In this document: positions 1 through 5,174 of the stretch, in pieces
Position numbering within the stretch: the stretch's first letter is position 1
Layout: each line of letters opens with the position of its first letter
From: an uncultured Clostridia bacterium
GTDB lineage: Bacteria; Bacillota; Clostridia; Oscillospirales; Ruminococcaceae
Assembly (NCBI GenBank): GCA_945947715.1
Contig: CAMEYZ010000157.1
Location: 1-5,174 of the forward strand
DNA length: 5,174 nt
Direction of reading: 5' to 3'
Notes under the pieces: generated by a model
What the model was told of the DNA's origin: nothing
Seen by the model: the letters and a program-made list of their open reading frames with translations, nothing else
The model's database searches: none
Made by a program: the position numbers and the translations under genes

Positions 1-1831
1 CGGTGACCTTGTATGGGAAAATCCCGCTGACTGCGCTCATTATGTAGACCACCTTAGGCGAATCAAGTCTTGCGCGGTCTGCGGACGCAGCTGTTACGCA
101 GTTAATAGAATGAGCAGGGGAGGATAGCTTCACATTGGAGGCTATGATGCCGAAAAGCTCGCGGTATTCCTTTAAGGTAAAGCAGTCAGAGGACTGTGTA
201 AGTCTGGTTTCGGACAGGGACTGCATAGTGTTAACAAGAGCATTTCTGATGCGGACAGCTTCACGTCCCTCTGCGGAGGAATCGTCAGAATTTTTTGAAG
301 CTCTGTCAGCAGAGCTGAACAGATTCAGTATATCGCAAAGCTTTGCGGTAATATTCTTAAGGGAATTGCTGTCGCCGCAGGCATCTTTGAAGCGCATAAG
401 CGGGAGAAGGACTGCTGCTTTTATCATGCCTATCCTTGCAGCTTCAATAGCGTTCTTATCACCGAGCTTTTCAAAAAGTGCCTTTATCTCGTCATTTTTA
501 TGGGTAATATCAAAGCTGAGGAGCTTTTCGTACATTCCGTCATACTCTGAATATTTTTCCATTATCTTAGCGCAGCTTTCCTTAACGATGCCGTGCTCGG
601 TGCAGTAATTTTCCAGCTCACTGATATGCAGCTCATTTACAGGAGTAAAGCCCGTTTTCATAAGACGGAGTATCATTTCGGTGGTGGGATTTGACGTTGC
701 AGCAATTTCTAAGAGAGTCATCACGAAGATCATCAGCGGCTTTGAAGCGGCTGATACGGGCGAGTCAATAAAATAGGGGATATTATATCTGCGGAAGCTG
801 TCCTCCAGAGCAGGGCTGATGTTATCAAAATCCCGGGAAATAACGGCGATATCGCTGTACTTGTATTTTCCTGAGCGAACCTGTCGGCTGATTGATGTGC
901 AGACATAATCCGCCTCGGTGTAGACATCGGGAGCCTCAGCGACATGGAGATGGTCTGCGTTAAAGGGCTTTGCAGCCTCATCTCTTAGAATAGAACGTCC
1001 CAGCGTTCTAAGGTCAGGAGAAGCGGAAAAGCGGTCAGTCTCCGATTCGACCTTAACAATCTCCGCAGAATCATCGCCGATAATATCCATCATGGTTTCG
1101 TTTACCGTGGAGAACACGGGGGAGGAATTGGGCTTATCATATGGAGTGGGCAGGCAGACAGTAAGGCTTCCCTGAGCCTTCATTATCTCCATAAGGCGGA
1201 GCTGGTCGGCGGTAAAGCTCTTAAAGCCGTCGATATAGATGTGCATTCCGTTAAAAAAGCCTGTTTTAGCAGCTTCCTTGGCAATTTCCTCGCCGTCGGT
1301 AAGAGAGCTTTTGTAGCCGCACTCAGTGAGCCTGAGCTCATAAGCGTCGCAGATAGTGGAAATATCGGAGAGCTTATCCGACAGTGCGCGGTCGGATATC
1401 CTATCAGGGGAAAGCTTCTTTGAGGTGATTCCGTTCATTTCCAGCTCTCGGATTATCTGAAGGCAGGCAGAGGTAAAGGCAGGATTTTTTATCTGTCCCG
1501 AGAAGTGCTTCAGTCCCGCATTAGCCAGCTCACGGCGGACAGTGTACATAATTGCGGACTTTTCCGCCTCATTTGGAACTCTTCCTCCGATACCACGGTT
1601 TTTCATTAAGATGCTTTTTCTGATACGGGTAAAGGTCTCAACATGTATCCGGTTATAAAGTGATATGCCAAGTGAATTGTAGAGCTTATGTTCTGCAGAA
1701 GAGGAAAACTGTTCGGGAACGATAAGCACAGCGGGTATACCATTTTCAGCGTCCTGTCGTATTTGTTCGGTCATACGATATGTTTTTCCGCTTCCTATCT
1801 CTCCGATTATGAATTTCAGTGACGGTTTCAT
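1..1831 (-). CDS. addB: ATP-dependent helicase/nuclease subunit B (AddB), N-terminal half, cut by window edge
   Basis: AddB partners AddA in the AddAB enzyme, which processes double-strand DNA ends for RecA-dependent recombination in the cytoplasm of Firmicutes. I translated the frame from 1831 down to base 2 and found no stop: 610 codons, about half of the usual length of roughly 1,150 residues. Visible motifs are Walker A GEIGSGKT (residues 10-17), VPEQ (38-41, motif Ia-like), DGFKSFTADQ (201-210, degenerate motif II region), YSDIAVISRD (325-334), IPYFID (351-356) and DRARLD...VVYIMSAVSGIFP (585-606), matching the AddB pattern around motif V. The C-terminal iron-sulphur nuclease domain lies outside the window. 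In B. subtilis AddB the helicase-like part is not the motor and contributes to Chi recognition; that is family knowledge. The ATG at 1831 is chosen because GGAGGA (1837-1842) sits 5 nt upstream and the protein begins close to Walker A, as in the family. A RexB-type name is the only real alternative. Confidence 0.92.
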   Translation of the reverse strand, partial: MKPSLKFIIGEIGSGKTYRMTEQIRQDAENGIPAVLIVPEQFSSSAEHKLYNSLGISLYNRIHVETFTRIRKSILMKNRGIGGRVPNEAEKSAIMYTVRRELANAGLKHFSGQIKNPAFTSACLQIIRELEMNGITSKKLSPDRISDRALSDKLSDISTICDAYELRLTECGYKSSLTDGEEIAKEAAKTGFFNGMHIYIDGFKSFTADQLRLMEIMKAQGSLTVCLPTPYDKPNSSPVFSTVNETMMDIIGDDSAEIVKVESETDRFSASPDLRTLGRSILRDEAAKPFNADHLHVAEAPDVYTEADYVCTSISRQVRSGKYKYSDIAVISRDFDNISPALEDSFRRYNIPYFIDSPVSAASKPLMIFVMTLLEIAATSNPTTEMILRLMKTGFTPVNELHISELENYCTEHGIVKESCAKIMEKYSEYDGMYEKLLSFDITHKNDEIKALFEKLGDKNAIEAARIGMIKAAVLLPLMRFKDACGDSNSLKNITAKLCDILNLFSSADRASKNSDDSSAEGREAVRIRNALVNTMQSLSETRLTQSSDCFTLKEYRELFGIIASNVKLSSPAHSINCVTAASADRARLDSPKVVYIMSAVSGIFPYKVT

Positions 1832-1852
1832 TTCGGTCCTCCGATCTTTAAA

Positions 1853-1881
1853 ATAATACTGGATATATGAAGTGTTTTTAA
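1853..1881 (-). promoter_or_regulatory. Possible weak promoter of addB
   Basis: Reading the minus strand, TATTAT (1858-1853, 5 of 6 matches to the -10 consensus) lies 17 bp after TTAAAA (1881-1876, 4 of 6 matches to the -35 consensus). Transcription would begin near 1846, giving a short leader that just contains the GGAGGA ribosome binding site. The -35 box overlaps the tail of the preceding terminator. The region is AT-rich, so chance matches are likely. The argument for it is that addB follows a strong terminator and otherwise would depend on read-through. Confidence 0.35.
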
Positions 1882-1913
1882 TGAAAACCGCCCCGCATAA
1901 AAAAGCGGGGCGG
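1880..1913 (-). terminator. Intrinsic terminator after the binding-protein pair
   Basis: A perfect 9-bp GC-rich stem (CCGCCCCGC at 1888-1896 pairing with GCGGGGCGG at 1905-1913) closes an 8-nt A/T loop. On the minus strand it is followed by TTTTCATT (1887-1880). The other direction has no T run after the stem, so it ends transcripts coming from the lipoprotein gene whose stop is at 1937, 23 bp upstream of the hairpin. It separates that unit from addB. The T run is short and interrupted, but the stem is very stable. Confidence 0.85.
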
Positions 1914-1936
1914 AAAAGTTGTTATATGATCAAAGA

Positions 1937-3379
1937 TTAACCGAGAGCCTTGATCTGCTGGTCAGCCTCGTCAACGAGCATAGCAATAACTGCAGAGATC
2001 TCATCTCTGTTAGTTGCCCAGTCAGTTCCGTGGAAGGGAGCTCTCAGACCAACACCTGCACCGCCGTCTGTTGTAAGACTTGCAACATCAGTAGATACGC
2101 CTGTAGCAAGGTCAACAACGGGGTACTGTCTGGCAGTTTCGTTGATTTCTTTATTTATCTGGATAAGTTCATCGCTCCAATGAGCATCGTCCCTAAGCTT
2201 CTGGTCCGAGATAGCTATCGCGTCCTCATCCTGGCTTGCGAGGATAGTACACTCAGCAAAACGTGCAACTCCGTCAGGATTTGCTGCGCCCTTGCAAAGA
2301 CACCAGCCCTCCAGTGTTGCTGCCATATAATTAGGCGAACCGGCAGGAGAAGGAACAGGCACGATACCGAGGTCTTCGGGATCAATTTTAGTAGACCATG
2401 TGGCAGGATCGGTAGTAATAGCCCAGGAACCGATGATATAGAAGAGCTCCTTGCCCTCGCCCATAAACTGAGGCTGTTCAGCCCAGTCGAAAAGAGCAAG
2501 GTCAAACATAAGACCGTTGTTATAAAGGTCGGAACCGAAGTTCATAGCCTTTTCAAGAGTCTCGTTAGTAATGTTTGAGGTAAGAGTTCCGTCTACAGCT
2601 TCAATAGCGGGAATACCTGCGGAAAGGTAGATAGCCTTTTCGTTCCAGTAGCCGTCGAGTCCGTAGCAGTCATTATCCGGGTCAACGTATGACATCAGGG
2701 ATGCCTTAAATGTATCCCAGTTCCATTCGCCATTTTTCCACTGCTCATAGGGATCCTCAAGACCGTTTTCCTCGATAGTTTTCTTGCTGTAGATAACGAT
2801 CTGTTCAGCAGTAACATTGGTTACGAATTCATAATGCTTGCCTGCAAAGTTGTAGATCTCCATTGCAGAAGAATTTACCTGCCAAAGCTCGCTGTTTATA
2901 TCAATATAGTCATCAACAGGCTGGAACATTCCAGAGATAACGCCCTTAGGGAGTGCAGCTGTATCGCAGGGGAAGAAGTCTATTCCCTCACCGCCGAGGA
3001 TATATGTAGAAAGGTCATTGTAACGGGTATCCCATGTGGTTGGGTACCATTCAACGTTTCCTTCATATTTGGATTTGAACAGATTAAGGGCAACAGATTC
3101 ACTCTGACCGCTTGTAGAAGGATTAATATCATAGTGTGCGAGCCACTTGATAGTCTTGTTTTCCAGTTCCTGATCAAGAAGCTTATCAGAAACTGAATCA
3201 AGAGTATTCTGATCCTCTTCATTCAGAGTTGCAGTATTGATAGCAACGGTAGCAGCAGTAGTTGTGGTAGTTGTTTCAGATGTTGTTTCTTCTGTTTCTG
3301 TCTCATCACCGCATGCTGTCATACCGATTACCATGGACATTGCCATCAGGCCTGCCCAGATTCTTTTCATATCCTTCAT
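1937..3379 (-). CDS. Family 1 extracellular solute-binding lipoprotein, second gene of tandem pair
   Basis: This 480-residue protein captures a ligand outside the cell for an ABC importer, most likely a carbohydrate importer of the CUT1/MalE type; the exact substrate cannot be read. Residues 1-22 form a lipoprotein signal peptide (basic MKDMKR, hydrophobic core, GMTA) with Cys23 as the lipidation site; Met at position -3 is atypical for a lipobox. A Thr/Glu-rich linker follows (about 24-45). The binding-protein fold runs from about 73 to 480, with NFAGKHYEF (177-185), VIYSKKTIEENGL (195-207), GEWNWDTF (217-224), the acidic loop DPDNDCYGLD (233-242), GSWA (317-320), VPVPSP (340-345) and GWCLCKG (358-364). 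The ATG at 3379 is preceded by GGGGATT (3394-3388) with about 8 nt spacing. It begins 55 bp after its paralogue, with no convincing terminator or promoter between them, so co-transcription is likely. No permease or ATPase gene is in the unit. A non-sugar ligand remains possible. Confidence 0.9.
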   Translation of the reverse strand: MKDMKRIWAGLMAMSMVIGMTACGDETETEETTSETTTTTTAATVAINTATLNEEDQNTLDSVSDKLLDQELENKTIKWLAHYDINPSTSGQSESVALNLFKSKYEGNVEWYPTTWDTRYNDLSTYILGGEGIDFFPCDTAALPKGVISGMFQPVDDYIDINSELWQVNSSAMEIYNFAGKHYEFVTNVTAEQIVIYSKKTIEENGLEDPYEQWKNGEWNWDTFKASLMSYVDPDNDCYGLDGYWNEKAIYLSAGIPAIEAVDGTLTSNITNETLEKAMNFGSDLYNNGLMFDLALFDWAEQPQFMGEGKELFYIIGSWAITTDPATWSTKIDPEDLGIVPVPSPAGSPNYMAATLEGWCLCKGAANPDGVARFAECTILASQDEDAIAISDQKLRDDAHWSDELIQINKEINETARQYPVVDLATGVSTDVASLTTDGGAGVGLRAPFHGTDWATNRDEISAVIAMLVDEADQQIKALG

Positions 3380-3434
3380 TTTCCTATAATCCCCATCCAG
3401 TTTTAAAATTTTATGATTGCTTATATTCTAAAGA
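3380..3434 (-). other. Short AT-rich spacer between the paired lipoprotein genes
   Basis: These 55 bp hold the ribosome binding region of the second gene (GGGGATT, 3394-3388) preceded by an AT-rich stretch (AAAATTTTAAAA on the minus strand). I see no stem-loop with a T run and no -35/-10 pair worth naming, which supports read-through from the upstream gene. An internal RNA processing site cannot be judged by eye. Confidence 0.6.
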
Positions 3435-4877
3435 TTAACCGAGAGCCTTGATCTGCTGGTCAGCCTCGTCAACGAGCATGGAAACAACAGAAGAGATCTC
3501 GTCTCTGTTAGTTGCCCAGTCAACGCCGTGGAATGCGCCTCTCAGACCAACACCGTCACCACCATCAGTTGTAAGGCTTGCAACGTCTGTGGAAACACCG
3601 GTAGCAAGGTCAACAACAGGATACTGTTTTGCAATATCGTTGATTTCCTTGTTGATCTCGATAAGCTCATCGCTCCAGTGAGCGTCATCTCTGAGCTTCT
3701 GATCGCCGATAGCGATAGCAGCTTCGTCCTTATTTGCAAGGATAGTACATTCAGCATAACGAGCAACACCCTCAGGATTGGAAGCACCCTTGCAGAGGCA
3801 CCAGCCGTCCAGTGTAGCTGCCTGATAGTTAGGAGAACCTGCAGGAGAAGGAACGGGAACGAGTCCGAGGTCAGCAGGATCGATCTTTGTTGTCCATGTT
3901 GCAGGGTCAGTATTAACAGCCCATGAACCGCAGATGTAGAAGAGCTCCTTGCCCTCGCCCATGAACTGAGGCTGCTCAGCCCAGTCAAAGATCTCACGGT
4001 TGATGATAAGGTTGTTATTGTAAAGGTCGGAACCGAAGTTCATAGCCTTTTCAAGGTCTTCGTTCATAAGGTTGCAGGTAAGAGTACCATCAACGGAAGA
4101 AACAGCGGGAACACCTGCAGAGAGGTACAGAGCCTTCTCAGCCCAGTAGCCGTCCAGACCGTAGCAGTCATTGTCGGGATCAACATACTGCATAAGGGAC
4201 TCCTTGAAGGTATCCCAGTTCCACTCGCCAGCCTTCCACTGCTCGTAGGGATCTTCCAGACCGTTTTCTTCGATAGTCTTCTTGTTGTAGATAACTACCT
4301 GCTCAGCGGTAACGTTGGTTACGAATTCGTAGTGCTTGCCTGCAAAGTTGTAGATCTCCATTGCAGAAGCATACTCCTGCCAGAGGTCACTGCTCATGTC
4401 GATGTAATCATCAACGGGCTGGAACATTCCGGAGATAACGCCCTTAGGAAGAGCTGCGGTATCGCAGGGGAAGAAGTCGATTCCCTCACCGCCGAGGATA
4501 TATGTAGAAAGGTCATTGTAACGGGTCTCCCATGTTGTAGGATACCATTCGATATTTCCGTCGTATTTTGATTTGAAGAGGTTAAGAGCAACAGACTCAC
4601 TCTGACCGCTTGTGGAGGGGTTCAGATCATAGTGAGCGATCCACTTGATGGTCTTGTTTTCGAGCTCTACGTCCATAAGCTGCTCAGCGACCTGATCAAG
4701 AGTAGCCTGATCGTCGTCATTAAGAGTTGCGGTATTGATAGCAACGGTAGCAGTAGTAGTGGTAGTAACTTCTGCTGTAGTTTCGTCTGCAGTATCGTCG
4801 GTGCCGCCGCATGCTGTCATGCCGGCAACCATTGACATAGCCATAACGCCTGCCAGGATCTTCTTCATATCCTTCAT
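3435..4877 (-). CDS. Family 1 extracellular solute-binding lipoprotein, first gene of tandem pair
   Basis: This is a 480-residue paralogue of the gene downstream, about 82% identical by my hand alignment (roughly 84 differences, no gaps), with the same architecture: signal peptide 1-22, Cys23 lipidation site after GMTA, Thr-rich linker to about residue 45, then a MalE-like periplasmic-binding fold anchored to the outer face of the membrane. It should feed an ABC importer, probably for a sugar; the ligand is unknown. The frame can be extended upstream to a GTG at 4970 (511 codons), but I choose the ATG at 4877. It aligns exactly with the start of the paralogue (MKDMK), puts the signal peptide at the N-terminus, and is preceded by AAAGGGTGATT (4897-4887). 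Compared with its neighbour it has two extra cysteines (268 and 316) and a remodelled segment at 289-296. It is the first gene after a consensus promoter, so it should be strongly expressed. A TAA stop ends it at 3435. Confidence 0.91.
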   Translation of the reverse strand: MKDMKKILAGVMAMSMVAGMTACGGTDDTADETTAEVTTTTTATVAINTATLNDDDQATLDQVAEQLMDVELENKTIKWIAHYDLNPSTSGQSESVALNLFKSKYDGNIEWYPTTWETRYNDLSTYILGGEGIDFFPCDTAALPKGVISGMFQPVDDYIDMSSDLWQEYASAMEIYNFAGKHYEFVTNVTAEQVVIYNKKTIEENGLEDPYEQWKAGEWNWDTFKESLMQYVDPDNDCYGLDGYWAEKALYLSAGVPAVSSVDGTLTCNLMNEDLEKAMNFGSDLYNNNLIINREIFDWAEQPQFMGEGKELFYICGSWAVNTDPATWTTKIDPADLGLVPVPSPAGSPNYQAATLDGWCLCKGASNPEGVARYAECTILANKDEAAIAIGDQKLRDDAHWSDELIEINKEINDIAKQYPVVDLATGVSTDVASLTTDGGDGVGLRGAFHGVDWATNRDEISSVVSMLVDEADQQIKALG

Positions 4878-4984
4878 TTTAAAATAATCACCCTTTCCGA
4901 GCACTGTTTTAAGCGCCCAATTACCATTTAGGTATTTTGACAAAAAATTAAGCTGAACAATAACAGCCACCTATAAATTTTATC
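4878..4984 (-). promoter_or_regulatory. Leader (5' UTR) of the binding-protein unit, about 106 nt
   Basis: With a start site predicted near 4984, the mRNA has about 106 nt before the ATG at 4877. It ends with the ribosome-binding stretch AAAGGGTGATT. A weak hairpin (GCTG at 4967-4964 pairing with CAGC at 4955-4952, extendable by one G-U pair) is followed by TTAATTTTTTG (4951-4941), which faintly resembles an early attenuator. I recognise no riboswitch class. A GTG at 4970 opens a frame that joins the gene in phase, but it has no ribosome binding site. Confidence 0.45.
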
Positions 4985-4990
4985 AAGACA

Positions 4991-5019
4991 ATTATATCAT
5001 TTTTACAAGTTTATGTCAA
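4991..5019 (-). promoter_or_regulatory. Consensus sigma-A promoter of the binding-protein unit
   Basis: On the minus strand a perfect TTGACA (5019-5014) is followed by a 17-bp spacer and a perfect TATAAT (4996-4991). The spacer ends in TGA, which supplies the TGn extended -10 element. All twelve core bases match the housekeeping consensus at optimal spacing, so basal transcription should be very strong unless repressed. Transcription should begin near 4984. The sequence upstream of the -35 is rich in A and T tracts, which could act as an UP-like element. Confidence 0.93.
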
Positions 5020-5057
5020 CATTCTATACATCACCGTTATGTAAATCTTTTTCGGAA

Positions 5058-5083
5058 TTTTTTGTTGTATTTGTACAAAAAAA
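5058..5083. promoter_or_regulatory. Inverted repeat upstream of the promoter, possible operator or A/T-tract element
   Basis: TTTTTTGT (5058-5065) and ACAAAAAA (5075-5082) form an 8-bp inverted repeat around a 9-bp centre. A second perfect 10-bp palindrome, TTTGTACAAA (5070-5079), overlaps its right arm. The element lies about 40-65 bp upstream of the -35 box, a position suited to an activator or to bent DNA. Low-complexity sequence of this kind forms such repeats easily, so a regulatory role is only a suggestion. Confidence 0.3.
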
Positions 5084-5124
5084 TTGTGTAAATCTCTTCC
5101 TTTTAGGAGATGTATAAGCTTTCT

Positions 5125-5160
5125 GGAAAATAACATGGGACTGCCCGTAAGCAGTCCCAT
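5125..5160 (-). terminator. Intrinsic terminator of an upstream gene outside the window
   Basis: ATGGGACTGC (5135-5144) and GCAGTCCCAT (5151-5160) make a perfect 10-bp stem with a 6-nt loop. On the minus strand it is followed by GTTATTTTCC (5134-5125), a short T run; the plus direction has none. It therefore ends a minus-strand transcript entering from the right edge. A TGA at 5174-5172 could be that gene's stop codon, but the frame cannot be known from here. It insulates the binding-protein unit from upstream transcription. Confidence 0.75.
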
Positions 5161-5174
5161 GAAGGAAGAAATCA

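Larger units (their letters stand above)
1932..4877 (-). repeat. Tandem gene duplication, two 1.45-kb direct copies offset by 1,498 bp
   Basis: Both starts (3379 and 4877) and both stops (1937 and 3435) are exactly 1,498 bp apart, so no net indel has accumulated within the copies. Identity is patchy. The 3' ends share a 50-bp perfect block (1932-1981 and 3430-3479) that runs through the stop codon and 5 bp beyond. Further perfect blocks include 47 bp at 2982-3028 / 4480-4526 and 35 bp at 2523-2557 / 4021-4055. Resemblance fades in the leader: both have TTAAAAC and a GGG-GATTAT ribosome-binding region, but the spacing differs. This is an old gene duplication, not a mobile element: I see no transposase or flanking inverted repeats. 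Confidence 0.9.

Noticed and set aside
135..608. Plus-strand open frame of 157 codons, and others at 733-981 (minus, different frame) and 1241-1423
   Set aside because: All are overlapped by the continuous addB frame, whose helicase-like motifs are recognisable throughout.
1888..1913. Bidirectional terminator serving a plus-strand gene too
   Set aside because: On the plus strand the stem is followed by AAAAGTTG with no T run, and no plus-strand gene is supported.
1919..2578. Plus-strand open frame of 219 codons, with smaller ones at 1950-2183, 3448-3681, 3528-3926, 2834-3196, 4332-4571 and 4632-4835
   Set aside because: They lie antisense to the two lipoprotein genes. The ones that recur in both copies do so because the underlying genes are paralogous. 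The products look like low-complexity or cysteine-rich nonsense without recognisable domains.
2654..2681. DPDNDCYGLD loop as an EF-hand or dockerin repeat, tempting in a Ruminococcus-like genome
   Set aside because: There is a single copy inside a binding-protein fold at the place where family 1 members commonly carry an acidic D-rich loop before YG. A dockerin would have two repeats of about 22 residues, usually at a terminus.
3235..3300. Thr/Glu codon repeats in the lipoprotein linkers as a tandem DNA repeat or CRISPR-like array
   Set aside because: The repetition comes from runs of Thr codons in a post-signal linker and has no regular unit or spacers.

Overview
The window looks like chromosomal DNA from a low-to-mid GC Firmicute of class Clostridia, most likely a Ruminococcus-type gut anaerobe. 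I infer this from three things: the AddB-type recombination subunit (the Firmicute counterpart of RecB/RecC), lipoproteins with Thr/Glu-rich linkers after the lipid-modified cysteine, and Shine-Dalgarno-led genes with sigma-A type promoters. The genus is a guess from sequence style, not a database match. Every gene I can support lies on the minus strand, so the map is best read from right to left.

Layout, in the direction of transcription. At 5172-5125 is the intrinsic terminator of a gene outside the window. At 5124-4878 is a gene-free control region with a textbook sigma-A promoter (consensus -35, 17-bp spacer, TGn extended -10, consensus -10), a run of A/T tracts upstream of it and a leader of about 106 nt. 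At 4877-3435 and 3379-1937 are two tandem paralogous genes, 55 bp apart, each encoding a 480-residue lipoprotein of the family 1 extracellular solute-binding proteins (MalE-like, CUT1-type ABC importers). By eye they are about 82% identical over their full length with no gaps. At 1913-1884 a GC-rich hairpin with a short T run ends this unit. From 1831 to the left edge is the N-terminal half (610 codons) of addB, with its own ribosome binding site and a possible weak promoter.

How the parts fit: the two binding proteins appear to form a self-contained bicistronic unit bounded by terminators, with no permease or ATPase gene in it, so they would have to serve a transporter encoded elsewhere. The substrate is probably a sugar or oligosaccharide, but the sequence does not say which. 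addB is a housekeeping DNA-repair gene that simply lies next door.

I see no RNA gene, CRISPR array, insertion sequence, phage gene or novel multi-gene system. The most noteworthy points are the tandem binding-protein duplication without transport partners, its very strong promoter, and the patchy divergence between the two copies.
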